64,000 nucleotides of DNA, from assembly GCA_040221175.1 (NCBI GenBank), contig JAVJVK010000007.1, positions 124,001 through 188,000 on the forward strand. The letters run 5' to 3'. The stretch is from Phycisphaerales bacterium (GTDB lineage: Bacteria > Planctomycetota > Phycisphaerae > Phycisphaerales > UBA1924). Below are positions 41,622-50,741 of the stretch, piece by piece. The notes under the pieces are model-generated. The model was not told where the DNA came from. It worked only from the letters and a program-made list of their open reading frames with translations, and searched no databases. Position 1 is the first letter of the stretch, and every line of letters begins with the position of its first letter. The position numbers and the translations under genes are program-made.

Positions 41622-44129
41622 TCAGAACGGCACTTCAACCGTAAACGTGAAGATCCGCGTGTCGTCGGTGGGCTCCTTGAGCACGGGGAAACCAAAATCG
41701 AACGCCAGGGGAACGGGCGTCAGCGCGGGCACGGTCATGCGCAGGCCCGTGCCCACGCTCATGCGCCAGTGGTCGAAGCCCGGGCGGGTGGTGATGGTGC
41801 CCATGTCGGTGAAGAAGACCAGGCGGAAGTTGTCGTTGAAGATGGGCTGCTGGATCTCGGCGCCCACGAACAGCTCCCACGTGCCGCCGATCTGGTCGTC
41901 GCCCAGCATGCCCGTGTCGTTGCGGATGCCTACCGGGCCGATGCCGCGCACGCCGAAGCCGCGGAAGTTCGACCCGCCCGAGTTGAGCCGCTCGAACACC
42001 GGCACGTCGCTGGGGGCGTCGGGGATGTAGCCCACCCGGCCGGTGAAGTTGGCCACCGTGGCGCGGCCGAGGAAGTCTTCCTGGATGGGCACGTACACCA
42101 CCCCGCTGCCGCGCAGGCGGGTGAAGTCCCAGTCGTCGGTGAGCAGGCCGGCCTGCTCGATGCTCAGGCGCACGGCCGAGCCGCGCGTGGGCAGGAAGGG
42201 GCGATCGAAGCTGGAGCGCGACAGCGTGAGGCCCAGCACGTCGAGCATGCTCTCGCCCTCGCTCTCGAAGAGGTCCACCGGGCGGTCCGGCTCGATGTCG
42301 CGCACGCGCACCTGCTCGAGCCGCGTGGACAGCCCGGCCCGCCACTGGCTGCCAAAGGCCCGGCCCAGCGCCAGCGTGCCGCCCACGCGCGACTCGTCGT
42401 AATCGGTGTACTCGAACGAGCGGTAGAACGCCGAGGTGTCCAGGCTGTAATCGCCCTCGAACAGCTGCGGCTCGCCGAAGGAGACCTGGTAGCGCTCGCT
42501 GATGTTGCCCGGCTCGACGCTGATCGAGGCGCGCTGGCCGCCGCCGCGGAAGGACCGCCGCCCGATGAACTCGTCCCAGCTCTCGGGCCAGTCGGTGATG
42601 TCGAAGTTGCTCTCGCTGATGATGAGCTGGCCGATGACGCCCGAGTCGCTGCTGAGGGCGGCGCCGATGGCGAAGTTGGCCGTGCGCGCTTCCTCGAGGC
42701 TGATCAGGATGTCGCGGTGGTTGGTGTCGCCCACCGGATCCTGCAGCACCACGCGCACGTCGGGCCGGCCCAGGGGGCCGAAGAACCGCGTCTGCTCGAG
42801 CTGCTCCTGCGTGCGCTGGCCGGCCGAGTCTTCAACCAGCACGCGCTCGTGGATGTCCGCGGGCGTGTCGGGCTGGAGCTCGACGTACCGCATGACCACG
42901 CGCAGCTGCGTGATCGTGTTGCCGATGACGTTCACCAGGCCCACCCGGCTGGCGGGCCCCTGCCCGATGCGGACGCGCAGGTCGACCAGGTTTTCCTCGG
43001 CGTCGGTCAGGTCCTCGGTCTGCACCGTGCAGGTGGTGTAGCCCATGCGTGTCAGGGCGGCGTAGATGTCCTCGACGCTGCGGCGGATGAGCGAGGCGTT
43101 GTACACGTCGCCGGTCTTGATCGACATGAGCCCGCGCACCTGCTCGGGACTGAGCCTGGGCACGAAGCCGTCCTGGAACTGCTCGTCGGCGTATTCGACG
43201 ATCACGTCGCGCACGGTGTACCGCTCGCCTTCGGCCACGTGGTAGACCACGATGACCTCGCGGTTGTTGGGCGCGTCGATGCGCTGCCAGCCGGCGCGCA
43301 CGTCGATGTACCCGCGGTCGCGATAGAACTGGATCAGCGACTGCACGTCGGCCTCGGCTTCGGTCTCGTCGAAGCGGCCCTTCTCGAGCACGGGCTTGTA
43401 CGTCTTCAGCTCGACCTGGGAGCGCAGCTGGCGATCGCTGAAGACCTCGTTGCCCTCGAAGCGCACGCCCGTCACGCGCAGGCGGCTGCCCTCGCGCACG
43501 CGCAGGAACAACTGGCCGGTCTCGTCGACCTCCGACAGGTCGGGCGTGACCTGGGCCTCGGTGTAGCCCTCCAGCGCGTACGCGCGCTCGATGTCGCGGG
43601 CCACGTTCTGGATGAGCACCGGGTCGACCGGGTTGAGCACCAGCACCTCGGTGAGCACCGAGATCTTCTGGTCGCTCAGGGCGCGGTTGCCCACCGGCTG
43701 GACGACGTAGATGAGCGGCTGGGGGTCGAGCGTGAACACCACCACGACCGACCCATCGTCCTGGGGCACCGCCTCGACCACGATCCGCCGGAACCGGCCC
43801 AGCCGGTCGAGCGTCCGCCGGTCTCGCAGCAGCATCTGGGGGTCAAGGGCCGACCCCGCCGCCGTGCGGATCTGCTGGCGGGCCATGGTCTCCAGCGTGG
43901 GCTCGAGGGGGGCAAACGCCCCGCTGTCGGTCGGGCGACGCAGCACGATGGCGCCGACCTTGCGGTCGGCGAATTCGGCCAGCGGCCCGGTGACCTGCTC
44001 GAGTGGTTCCTGGTCGGCGGTGGGCGCCTGGGCCTGCGCCGCGCCGGCCACCGCCAGCACGGCTGCGGCCGCGATGACGCGAGCCCAAGGCCCGCGGTGG
44101 AATCCCCGACTCGTGTGCGCCGTTCCCAA
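41622..44129 (-). CDS. bamA: Outer-membrane assembly protein BamA (Omp85)
   Basis: An 835-residue protein with a signal peptide (RVIAAAAVLAVAGAAQAQ), five POTRA-like repeats over about residues 60-480 (for example RLRVTGVRFEGNEVFSDRQL and YTVRDVIVEYADEQFQ) and an Omp85 barrel. The conserved lid-loop motif is FRGFGVRGIGPVG near residue 735, and the C-terminal strand ends TVEVPF. BamA inserts beta-barrels into the outer membrane; its presence supports a Gram-negative cell plan. The start is uncertain: a TTG at 44129 gives a usual signal peptide, while no ATG lies between the upstream gene's stop and the signal. It follows the CPBP gene by about 50 nt. Confidence 0.88.
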   Translation of the reverse strand: MGTAHTSRGFHRGPWARVIAAAAVLAVAGAAQAQAPTADQEPLEQVTGPLAEFADRKVGAIVLRRPTDSGAFAPLEPTLETMARQQIRTAAGSALDPQMLLRDRRTLDRLGRFRRIVVEAVPQDDGSVVVVFTLDPQPLIYVVQPVGNRALSDQKISVLTEVLVLNPVDPVLIQNVARDIERAYALEGYTEAQVTPDLSEVDETGQLFLRVREGSRLRVTGVRFEGNEVFSDRQLRSQVELKTYKPVLEKGRFDETEAEADVQSLIQFYRDRGYIDVRAGWQRIDAPNNREVIVVYHVAEGERYTVRDVIVEYADEQFQDGFVPRLSPEQVRGLMSIKTGDVYNASLIRRSVEDIYAALTRMGYTTCTVQTEDLTDAEENLVDLRVRIGQGPASRVGLVNVIGNTITQLRVVMRYVELQPDTPADIHERVLVEDSAGQRTQEQLEQTRFFGPLGRPDVRVVLQDPVGDTNHRDILISLEEARTANFAIGAALSSDSGVIGQLIISESNFDITDWPESWDEFIGRRSFRGGGQRASISVEPGNISERYQVSFGEPQLFEGDYSLDTSAFYRSFEYTDYDESRVGGTLALGRAFGSQWRAGLSTRLEQVRVRDIEPDRPVDLFESEGESMLDVLGLTLSRSSFDRPFLPTRGSAVRLSIEQAGLLTDDWDFTRLRGSGVVYVPIQEDFLGRATVANFTGRVGYIPDAPSDVPVFERLNSGGSNFRGFGVRGIGPVGIRNDTGMLGDDQIGGTWELFVGAEIQQPIFNDNFRLVFFTDMGTITTRPGFDHWRMSVGTGLRMTVPALTPVPLAFDFGFPVLKEPTDDTRIFTFTVEVPF

Positions 44130-44178
44130 AGCCCCGGACAGTACAGCAGTTGGCCGCCGCAAACAAATCGGGCAGGGC

Positions 44179-45336
44179 TTAAGGCTGGTCCTCGGGCGTT
44201 TGGGCCGGCGGGCTGGCGGGCGCGGGCTGGCCCTCTTCGGGCTGGGCGATGGGCAAGCCCTGCTGGTCATACTGGGGCGGTGGCGTGGGCGTGGGGTTGG
44301 CCAGCCACAGCACCAGGGCGATGTTGATGGCGTTGAACCCCGCGTGCATGGCGATGGGCACGCCCAGGCCCTTGAATCGCTCGTAGGCCACGCCGATGGC
44401 CAGCCCGAGCACGAACAATGCCGGCACGGCGTGCCAGGGCACCTGATCGCCCGAGAGGTGGACCAGGGCGAACACGGCGCTGGCGATGATGACCGCCAGC
44501 CACGTTGAGCCCAGCATCCGCAGCAGGGCGGTCTGCACGAAGGCCCGGAAGATCAGTTCCTCGATGATCGCCGCGCCGAGGATGGCGCACGCGATGATCA
44601 CCCACGTCCACGGATCGTCGGAGTTCTGCCGGATCATCTCCAGCGTCTTGTGGGCGATGGCGCTCTGCTCCTCGCCCGTGGCGTAGGTGAATGCCAGCCT
44701 TGAGACCTCACCGGTCGCCGCGACGACCGGGAAGGCAATGAGCACGGCCAGCAGGCCCAGGGGAACGTCGCCCGCCCCGAAGCGCATGCCCTCGTCGTGC
44801 TCCCGCTTGTTCAGCAGGTAGACCATGACCCCGCCGGCGAAGGCGCCGAAGATGACCGCGCCGAGCTGGGCCAGGGCCTCGTCGCGCGTCTCGCTCTGGC
44901 CCAGTGGTTGCACGGGCCCGCCCTGAGCGGCCAGCCACTCCCACACGACGGTGATCTGGCCGAACGCCTGGGCCCCGAAGATCTGGGCCGAGACGACGAC
45001 GAAGGCGCCGAACAGCCAGACGGGCCACTGGAAGGCCACGACGTCTCGCTTGCCCGCCCGCTGGAACGAGCCGGGTCGGATGAAGTCGGCCAGGAACAGA
45101 ATGACCAGCACCAGCGGCGCGGCCACCCGGATGATGATGGCCAGCCAGTCGCTGGTGGTCAGGGCCTTCACGCCCTCGCCCATCGGCGGGGCGCTCTGCA
45201 CCTGCGCGAGCGTGTAGCCCCCACCAAAGCACGCGTCTGAAGCCAGCAGGCATGCCACACCGCATGCCGCCAGCCCCAGCCGGGGCGAAATCGCCCACGA
45301 TCCTGTTTGGTTCAGAGCCACGTCGCTCAAGGCCAC
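44179..45336 (-). CDS. CPBP family intramembrane glutamic protease
   Basis: A 385-residue polytopic protein. The Abi/CPBP motifs are EELIFRAF (motif 1, EExxxR, near residue 273), ALVHLSGD (motif 2) and MHAGFNAINIAL (motif 3, His-x3-Asn). These proteases (Rce1-like) cleave within membranes. About eight helices are visible, and the C-terminal 45 residues are Pro/Gln-rich. The GTG at 45336, preceded by CGGAGGG, is preferred to the longer TTG frame. It stands directly upstream of bamA on the same strand, suggesting an envelope-related job. Confidence 0.85.
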   Translation of the reverse strand: MALSDVALNQTGSWAISPRLGLAACGVACLLASDACFGGGYTLAQVQSAPPMGEGVKALTTSDWLAIIIRVAAPLVLVILFLADFIRPGSFQRAGKRDVVAFQWPVWLFGAFVVVSAQIFGAQAFGQITVVWEWLAAQGGPVQPLGQSETRDEALAQLGAVIFGAFAGGVMVYLLNKREHDEGMRFGAGDVPLGLLAVLIAFPVVAATGEVSRLAFTYATGEEQSAIAHKTLEMIRQNSDDPWTWVIIACAILGAAIIEELIFRAFVQTALLRMLGSTWLAVIIASAVFALVHLSGDQVPWHAVPALFVLGLAIGVAYERFKGLGVPIAMHAGFNAINIALVLWLANPTPTPPPQYDQQGLPIAQPEEGQPAPASPPAQTPEDQP

Positions 45337-45468
45337 CGGCCCTCCGCCGCGCGCGGCCTTCGCGCACTCGTCAGCCCATCGGACGATCGTGCCCCGACGC
45401 GGAAAAAGATTGTTGGCAACTGGCAAAATCGATGCGTCGGCGGCGGGTTTCGCCCAGCCGACGCGGGG

Positions 45469-45804
45469 TCAGGCGGCGACGGCGGCCATCGCGCCCTCGT
45501 GCGCGAACGCCAGGCCGACGCGCTGCGAACCGTCCTCGGCAACCTTCACGTGGGCGATGCGCGCCTCGATCACGTCGTCGGCGTCTACCACCGCCCGGCT
45601 GCCATCGCCGATGATCACGTCCAGGGGCTCGCCCACCATCAGCGGGCGGTCGCTCTTGACCTCCAGCAACAGGCCACCCAGCGAGACGTCCAGCGCCTGC
45701 ACCGGCAGGTATCGCAGAGCCCGGCGGACGAACACCTTGCCGGCCCGGTTCACGCTGGTCCGGCGGAAGCGGCGTCGATCGAGGTTGTCGGTGTGCGTAT
45801 CCAT
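45469..45804 (-). CDS. PilZ domain protein
   Basis: A 111-residue protein that is essentially one PilZ domain. The c-di-GMP motifs are present: DRRRFRRTSV (RxxxR, near residue 8) and LDVSLGGLLLE (DxSxxG, near residue 39). Such single-domain PilZ proteins bind cyclic di-GMP and signal through partners. The start at 45804 gives the basic motif at the usual place. No diguanylate cyclase is in the window. Neighbours on either side are an envelope protease and a glycosyltransferase, so control of envelope glycans is possible but unproven. Confidence 0.88.
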   Translation of the reverse strand: MDTHTDNLDRRRFRRTSVNRAGKVFVRRALRYLPVQALDVSLGGLLLEVKSDRPLMVGEPLDVIIGDGSRAVVDADDVIEARIAHVKVAEDGSQRVGLAFAHEGAMAAVAA

Positions 45805-45942
45805 GCGAAGCGTCCCCAATCTGCGGGGCCATCCGTGCCCTCGCAACCCTCAATATCGACACAAGCGACCGGATCCGACATTTTCCGAGCGCATCCGACA
45901 GCTTTGTTGGCCAAAGCGCAATTCCTGCCGACCGATAACGCC

Positions 45943-47322
45943 TCAGGCAGCCGGAGCCCGCTTGGCCTCGCGCCGCAGCCCCTCCACCGCCCGGCCGATC
46001 GCGGCTAGGTATGCGTCGGGATCTGCCTCCACGCGCCCGAGGGACTCGCGGATGGCCCGTGCCCAGGCAGCGCCGGTGTCCTCGGGATCGAGCCCCGCCA
46101 GGCCGTCGCCAGCGAGGATGAGGGCCGAGCTGACCGCCGATCCGTCTCGATCGGCGATCTCGAGGGCGGCCACCTGCGCCTCGGCCATGGCCTTGGCCAC
46201 CACGGGGCTGGAATGATCGGCGTAGGCCTTCTCGCGGCCAGCGGCACCGAGCGCGTCGCGCCACGGCGCATCCATCAGCAAGCCGCCCACGCCACGGGCG
46301 ATCGCCTCGGCCTCGGCCGGCATGCGCAGGCCCGAGACGCCGTGGACCACCTGCAAGGCGCACAGCGGATCGACGGCCAACACCACGGCGGTGCCCACCG
46401 AGAGCGCTTCGAACACCGCTGGCGGGTTGGTCTCGCTCGTGGCCGCATAGACCATGAGCGCGCACGTTCGCTGCGCCTGGGCCGCCTGCTCGGCCGTGGG
46501 GCTGGCGATGATCTCCAGGGGCACGCCCAGCCGCTCGGCCTGCTCGACGAGCGCGGGCGCTTCGGGCCCGTCCATCAGCACCTTGAGGCTCGCGTCGGGC
46601 CAGTCGGTCTTGCGCAAGAACGCGATGGCGTCGATCACCAGGCTCAGGCGGGCGCGCTTGGTGGCGGGCCCGAATGCCAGGATCGTGCTCTTGTCGCGCT
46701 GTTCGGCCCGCACGCAGCAGGTGTCTCCCAGCACGGGCATGGGCACCGTCCGGACGCGTTCGGCCGAGAGGTTGAACCTCCAGATCAGGTCATCGGCGAC
46801 CGGCGCGCAGCCGGCCAGGACCACGTGGGCCGACGTGCACGCCAGTTGCTCTCGATAGGCCGCTTCGAGTGCCGCCCGAGAGGTCGAGCCGAATTCGCAG
46901 ATCGACTGGCGGCTCCAGAGGTCGGCGCCCTCGGCCAGCAGAGCGGTCTTGACGCCCGCAGTCTGCAGGGCCGCGGTGATGGCAAGGGCCGTCGGGGCGG
47001 CCATGAGCCCCACGGACTGCACCACCACCGACGTGCTGCCCTTCAGTTGTGCGGCCACGGTGCTCGCGGCGCGGTCCTGGTGCTCGTGGGCGAGCGTTCC
47101 GCGGTCGTCGCACACGCACGTTGCGCCCAGGCTCCTGGCGAGTTCGGCGGCCTTCTGGGCCTCGTCGCCGCGATCATGGGTCACGAGGATCAGCTTGCCG
47201 TGCCGACGGGCCACGTCGGTCCACAGGGCGCGGTGACGCTCCAGGGCGCCGCTGCGGTCCAGTTGCACGAGCGTTGAGCTCTCGTCGAATACCAGTACCA
47301 GCGCGTCCGAGATCTGCTCCAT
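45943..47322 (-). CDS. GT-B fold glycosyltransferase-like protein
   Basis: A 459-residue protein. The C-terminal half carries the GT4-like donor-site pattern: STILAFGPATKRARLSLVID, VLMDGPEAPALVEQAERLGV, then YAATSETNPPAVFEALSVGT, in which the Glu-x7-Glu-like arrangement contains TNPPAVFEAL. The N-terminal half lacks the usual GxGG loop, so activity is uncertain. Start at 47322 with AGGAG upstream. It is divergent from the HldE-like gene, which is followed by a GT2 gene: together a small glycan cluster. No lipid-carrier ligase or flippase lies nearby. Confidence 0.75.
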   Translation of the reverse strand: MEQISDALVLVFDESSTLVQLDRSGALERHRALWTDVARRHGKLILVTHDRGDEAQKAAELARSLGATCVCDDRGTLAHEHQDRAASTVAAQLKGSTSVVVQSVGLMAAPTALAITAALQTAGVKTALLAEGADLWSRQSICEFGSTSRAALEAAYREQLACTSAHVVLAGCAPVADDLIWRFNLSAERVRTVPMPVLGDTCCVRAEQRDKSTILAFGPATKRARLSLVIDAIAFLRKTDWPDASLKVLMDGPEAPALVEQAERLGVPLEIIASPTAEQAAQAQRTCALMVYAATSETNPPAVFEALSVGTAVVLAVDPLCALQVVHGVSGLRMPAEAEAIARGVGGLLMDAPWRDALGAAGREKAYADHSSPVVAKAMAEAQVAALEIADRDGSAVSSALILAGDGLAGLDPEDTGAAWARAIRESLGRVEADPDAYLAAIGRAVEGLRREAKRAPAA

Positions 47323-47474
47323 TTGGATAGGGCTCCTGCGGTTTGGGGGTCGTGTCTGTGGAGCTTCCCACGGCGGCGGGGGTCGTCCCTCGAGGCGTTG
47401 TCTACGCAAACTTCGGCCGAAACAACCGGCATCTTCACTTCACTCGGCCAGATTGCGATGCCGATAAGCGGTTC

Positions 47475-49121
47475 GTGAGCACAACGACCCATCATCCGGC
47501 TATCAGACCCCTGGAGAAGCTCTTGGAATGGCGCCGGGGCCTGCGTGAACGCGGGCAGCGGCTGGTCCAATGCCACGGCTGCTTCGACATCGTCCATCCC
47601 GGGCACATCCGCCACCTGCGCTGGGCCCGGGCCCAGGGCGATGCCCTGCTGGTCACCATCACGGCCGATCAGGGGGTGAACAAGGGCGTGGGCCGACCGC
47701 TGATCCCCCACGATCTTCGGGCCGAGAACCTCGCCAGCCTGGACATGGTCGACGCCGTCCACGTGGTCGAGGCCCCCACCGCCGAGGGCATCCTGCGAGC
47801 CGTGCAGCCGGACGTGTACGTCAAGGGTCGCGAGTACCAGTCCAACGAAGATCCACGATTCGCCGCCGAGCGGGAGGCCGTCGAGGCCCATGGCGGCCGT
47901 GTGGTCTTCTCCTCGGGCGACATCGTGTTCAGCAGTTCGGCCCTGATCGCCGCGATCGAGGGCGGGCGAGACACGGGCGTGGACGCATCTACCGGAACGC
48001 TGGCGCAGCTGCTGCGCCAACCCGGCCTGCGAGATGAAGGCATCGCCCGGGCGCTCGAAGCCGCACGAGGTCGACGGGTGCTCGTCCTGGGCGAGTCGGT
48101 CGAAGAGGTCTACCGCGTGTGCCAGGCGCCGCAGATGGCCTCGCGCGAGCCGGTGATGACGCTTCGGCCCGCCGGAGAGCGTCGATTCGATGGCGGCGCG
48201 GCGGGCGTGGCCATCCAGTTGGCAGCCATGGGCCTGCGGCCGCTGCTGGTGACCGCGCCGCCCGCGGGCAAGCCGGGAGAACTGCTGGCCGAGCGGCTGC
48301 GCGGCTCGCGGGTGGCCCTCTCGCCCCTGCCGCCGATCGCCGAGCCCATGGTGATCGAGCACTTCGTGGCCGGCGTGCAGAAGCTGATGACGGTCGACCA
48401 CGCCCGCTCCATGGCAACCGACCGGGCGCTGCCCGAGGCCGTGGCCTCGGTGGTGGCCGACCGTGCGAGCGGGGCCGACGCCGTCTGCGTGGCCGATCAG
48501 GGCCTGGGACTGCTGGCCGGCCCGGTGGCCCGGAAGCTGAGCGAACTGTTGAAGGAGCGACGCTGCGTCCTGACCACGAGCGCCCAGGCCCGCAGCGCCA
48601 ACCCGTTGTCGATCCGCCACGCAGACCTGCTGTACGCCGCCGAGGCAGACCTTCACCGGGCGGTGGGAAACCCGTCGGGCAGCCTGACGGCATCGGCCTG
48701 GTCGGCCATGGATGCCGCCCAAGCCGGCGCGGCCCTGGTCGGGCTCGGGGCCGAGGGCCTGCTGGCCTTTGATCGACTGGACGAAGCGATCGATTCGGGC
48801 GACGGCTGGCCGACGCGCGTGCGTGCTCAGCCGGTGCCCAGCCTGGCGCCGCTATCGCTCGACTCGTGCGGCGCCAACGCCGCGGCGCTGGCCGCTGCGA
48901 CGGCCGGTCTCGTCGGCGCCCGTGCCGCCGGGCTCGAGCCGGACGTACACGTGTGCGTGGCGGCGGTGCTGGCAGCCGTGGCAGAAGCCGACGCGATCTC
49001 GCGCCCGGGCATGGCGCTGGTGACGCATGGCTCGATGCGAACCGCCGTCGATCGGCTCTCACGCGCCCACCTCGTGTTTCGTCCGGATGCCTCGCAAGCG
49101 CCAGCTCGGGTGGCCTCGTGA
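47475..49121 (+). CDS. HldE-like protein in reversed order: adenylyltransferase then degenerate PfkB kinase
   Basis: A 548-residue two-domain protein. The N-terminal part is a cytidylyltransferase-like domain with HPGHIRHLRWARAQGD (HxGH) and VYVKGREYQSNE, closest to heptose-1-phosphate adenylyltransferase. The C-terminal part resembles the HldE/RfaE sugar kinase (VLVLGESVEEVY; RFDGGAAGVAIQLAAMGL), but the GAGD motif with the catalytic Asp reads DSCGANAAAL and the DYGKG-like loop reads ADQGLGLL. The kinase is thus probably inactive. In canonical HldE the kinase comes first. A GTG at 47475 is the likely start; an upstream TTG at 47343 cannot be excluded. The stop overlaps the GT2 start (GTGA). 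Confidence 0.8.
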   Translation: MSTTTHHPAIRPLEKLLEWRRGLRERGQRLVQCHGCFDIVHPGHIRHLRWARAQGDALLVTITADQGVNKGVGRPLIPHDLRAENLASLDMVDAVHVVEAPTAEGILRAVQPDVYVKGREYQSNEDPRFAAEREAVEAHGGRVVFSSGDIVFSSSALIAAIEGGRDTGVDASTGTLAQLLRQPGLRDEGIARALEAARGRRVLVLGESVEEVYRVCQAPQMASREPVMTLRPAGERRFDGGAAGVAIQLAAMGLRPLLVTAPPAGKPGELLAERLRGSRVALSPLPPIAEPMVIEHFVAGVQKLMTVDHARSMATDRALPEAVASVVADRASGADAVCVADQGLGLLAGPVARKLSELLKERRCVLTTSAQARSANPLSIRHADLLYAAEADLHRAVGNPSGSLTASAWSAMDAAQAGAALVGLGAEGLLAFDRLDEAIDSGDGWPTRVRAQPVPSLAPLSLDSCGANAAALAAATAGLVGARAAGLEPDVHVCVAAVLAAVAEADAISRPGMALVTHGSMRTAVDRLSRAHLVFRPDASQAPARVAS

Positions 49122-50305
49122 CGCCGGTCTCCTACGTCATCTGCACGCGCAATCGTCCGGCCGAACTGGCCGCGACGCTGCATGCGCTCGACGCCCTGCA
49201 CGCCAGCGACCCCTCGCAGGCCGAGGTCGTCATCGCCGACAACGCCTCGGATGTGCCGGTGCGGCAAACGCTTCCCGACGTCACCATTCCCGTCCGCGTC
49301 GTCACGCTCGACCGCAACGTCGCCGCATCGGCGCGCAACCACGCCGCGGCCGAGGCCCGGCACGACTGGCTGGTTATGCTCGACGACGACAGCGCCCCCA
49401 GGGACCTGGGCCACCTGCACGTACTGAGCCGAATGGCCGACGACGTCGCCGTGGTGATGGCCGACATCACGCTGCCCGACGGCTCGCGCGAGCGCGGCGG
49501 GCTGCCCGAGGTGCTCGTGGGCTGCGGGGCGGCGGTGCGTAAGCAGGCTTATCTCGACGCGGGCGGATACGACGAGAGCTTCTTCTTCGCGGCCGAGGAG
49601 CCCGACCTGTGCGCCCGGCTGATCGACGCGGGCTGGCGGGTGGAATTCAGCCCGTGGTTCCGCGTCTTGCACCACAAGACCTCAACCAATCGCGACCTGA
49701 ACCGCATGCTCCGGCTGCTGACGCGAAACCAGGGCGTCATCATCGAACGCACCACGCCTGCCCACGACCGCTCGTTCCTTCGCAAGGACCACGTCCGTCG
49801 GTGCGCGTGGATCGCAGAGAAAGAGAACGCCGTCGAGGGCTTCCGCAAAGGCCTTGCCGAGCTGCGCCGGATCCGACACTCGCTCGACCGCCGGCCGCTG
49901 AGCGAGCACCACTTCGAGCGATTCGTCGGGCTTTACCATGCGCGCGAGGCGGTCGAGCGGGCATTGTCGGCCGAACGATTCGACACCGCCAGGCTCGTGC
50001 ACGAGGGCAAGCACGCCTGGGCCGTCCGACGGGCCCTCAGCGAGGCGGGCATCGAGATCGTCGACGACACGCGCGAGGCCGATCGCTTGGTCATCGGCAC
50101 GCTCTCGCCCGGCCCGATGCTCGATGCCCTGGCCCTGATGCACGCCCGGGGCCAGGGAGCAAGCGTGCTTGTGCCCTGGGTCGAAGCGCCGCGCATCCTG
50201 GGCGTCGAGGCCGACGCATTCCCGCTCATGCCCAGCCTGCGACCGGCGGCGCTCACGCGTCGGGACGCAGCCGCAACGCCCGCTCGAGCTCGCATCCGCG
50301 CCTAG
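49118..50305 (+). CDS. Family 2 glycosyltransferase
   Basis: A 395-residue GT-A enzyme. The N-terminal domain shows VSYVICTRNRP, EVVIADNASD and the metal-binding DDD in WLVMLDDDSAP. The acceptor loop is VLVGCGAAVRKQAYLDAGGY, with EEPDLCARL downstream. After residue 270 comes a C-terminal domain of 125 residues with VHEGKHAWAVRRAL and DRLVIGTLSPGPMLDALALM, which looks Rossmann-like and may bind a second ligand. It is translationally coupled to the HldE-like gene (GTGA overlap). The 3' end overlaps the convergent nudix gene by 53 bp. Confidence 0.88.
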   Translation: MTPVSYVICTRNRPAELAATLHALDALHASDPSQAEVVIADNASDVPVRQTLPDVTIPVRVVTLDRNVAASARNHAAAEARHDWLVMLDDDSAPRDLGHLHVLSRMADDVAVVMADITLPDGSRERGGLPEVLVGCGAAVRKQAYLDAGGYDESFFFAAEEPDLCARLIDAGWRVEFSPWFRVLHHKTSTNRDLNRMLRLLTRNQGVIIERTTPAHDRSFLRKDHVRRCAWIAEKENAVEGFRKGLAELRRIRHSLDRRPLSEHHFERFVGLYHAREAVERALSAERFDTARLVHEGKHAWAVRRALSEAGIEIVDDTREADRLVIGTLSPGPMLDALALMHARGQGASVLVPWVEAPRILGVEADAFPLMPSLRPAALTRRDAAATPARARIRA

Positions 50306-50741
50306 CGATCAAGCTGGCAGCTTCCGCACACGCACGCCACTGGCCGGGCCAGAGGAACGTCGCTTCTGCGTCACACGCGGGCACCCAGCGGTGGGCGTCG
50401 TGCGCATGGTCTGTCGAAATGTCCGGTTGCCACGCCGCGTGAACCAACACCGCAAAGCGGGGCGAGAGCACGACTGCATCGAGCGCCGCTACGAAGTAGG
50501 GGTGCACTTCCTCGAGCTGCCAGAAGCCCAGCCATGCGTCGTCGCCCGGCACGAGCCCGACCTCTTCGCCCAGTTCCCGGACAGCCGCTTGCATGGCGTC
50601 CTCGCCCTGCTCGATGTGGCCCATCACGGGCTGCCACGTGCCCGACAAGGGCTCGGCGGTCCGGCGGAGCTGGAGAAACTCGAGGTCGCCGGCCTGACGC
50701 ATCACGTATACGTCGACCAGATCGGCCAGCACGCGGGTCAC
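50253..50741 (-). CDS. Nudix hydrolase
   Basis: A 162-residue protein with a complete Nudix box: GHIEQGEDAMQAAVRELGEE followed by VGL (G-x5-E-x7-R-E-x2-E-E-x-G). It hydrolyses a nucleoside diphosphate linked to another moiety. In folate pathways a Nudix enzyme removes pyrophosphate from dihydroneopterin triphosphate. Its GTG start overlaps the pabB stop (GTGA), so it could serve that step, since pabB supplies the p-aminobenzoate half; this link is inference from coupling. The C-terminal 17 codons overlap the convergent GT2 gene. Confidence 0.88.
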   Translation of the reverse strand: MTRVLADLVDVYVMRQAGDLEFLQLRRTAEPLSGTWQPVMGHIEQGEDAMQAAVRELGEEVGLVPGDDAWLGFWQLEEVHPYFVAALDAVVLSPRFAVLVHAAWQPDISTDHAHDAHRWVPACDAEATFLWPGQWRACAEAASLIARRGCELERALRLRPDA

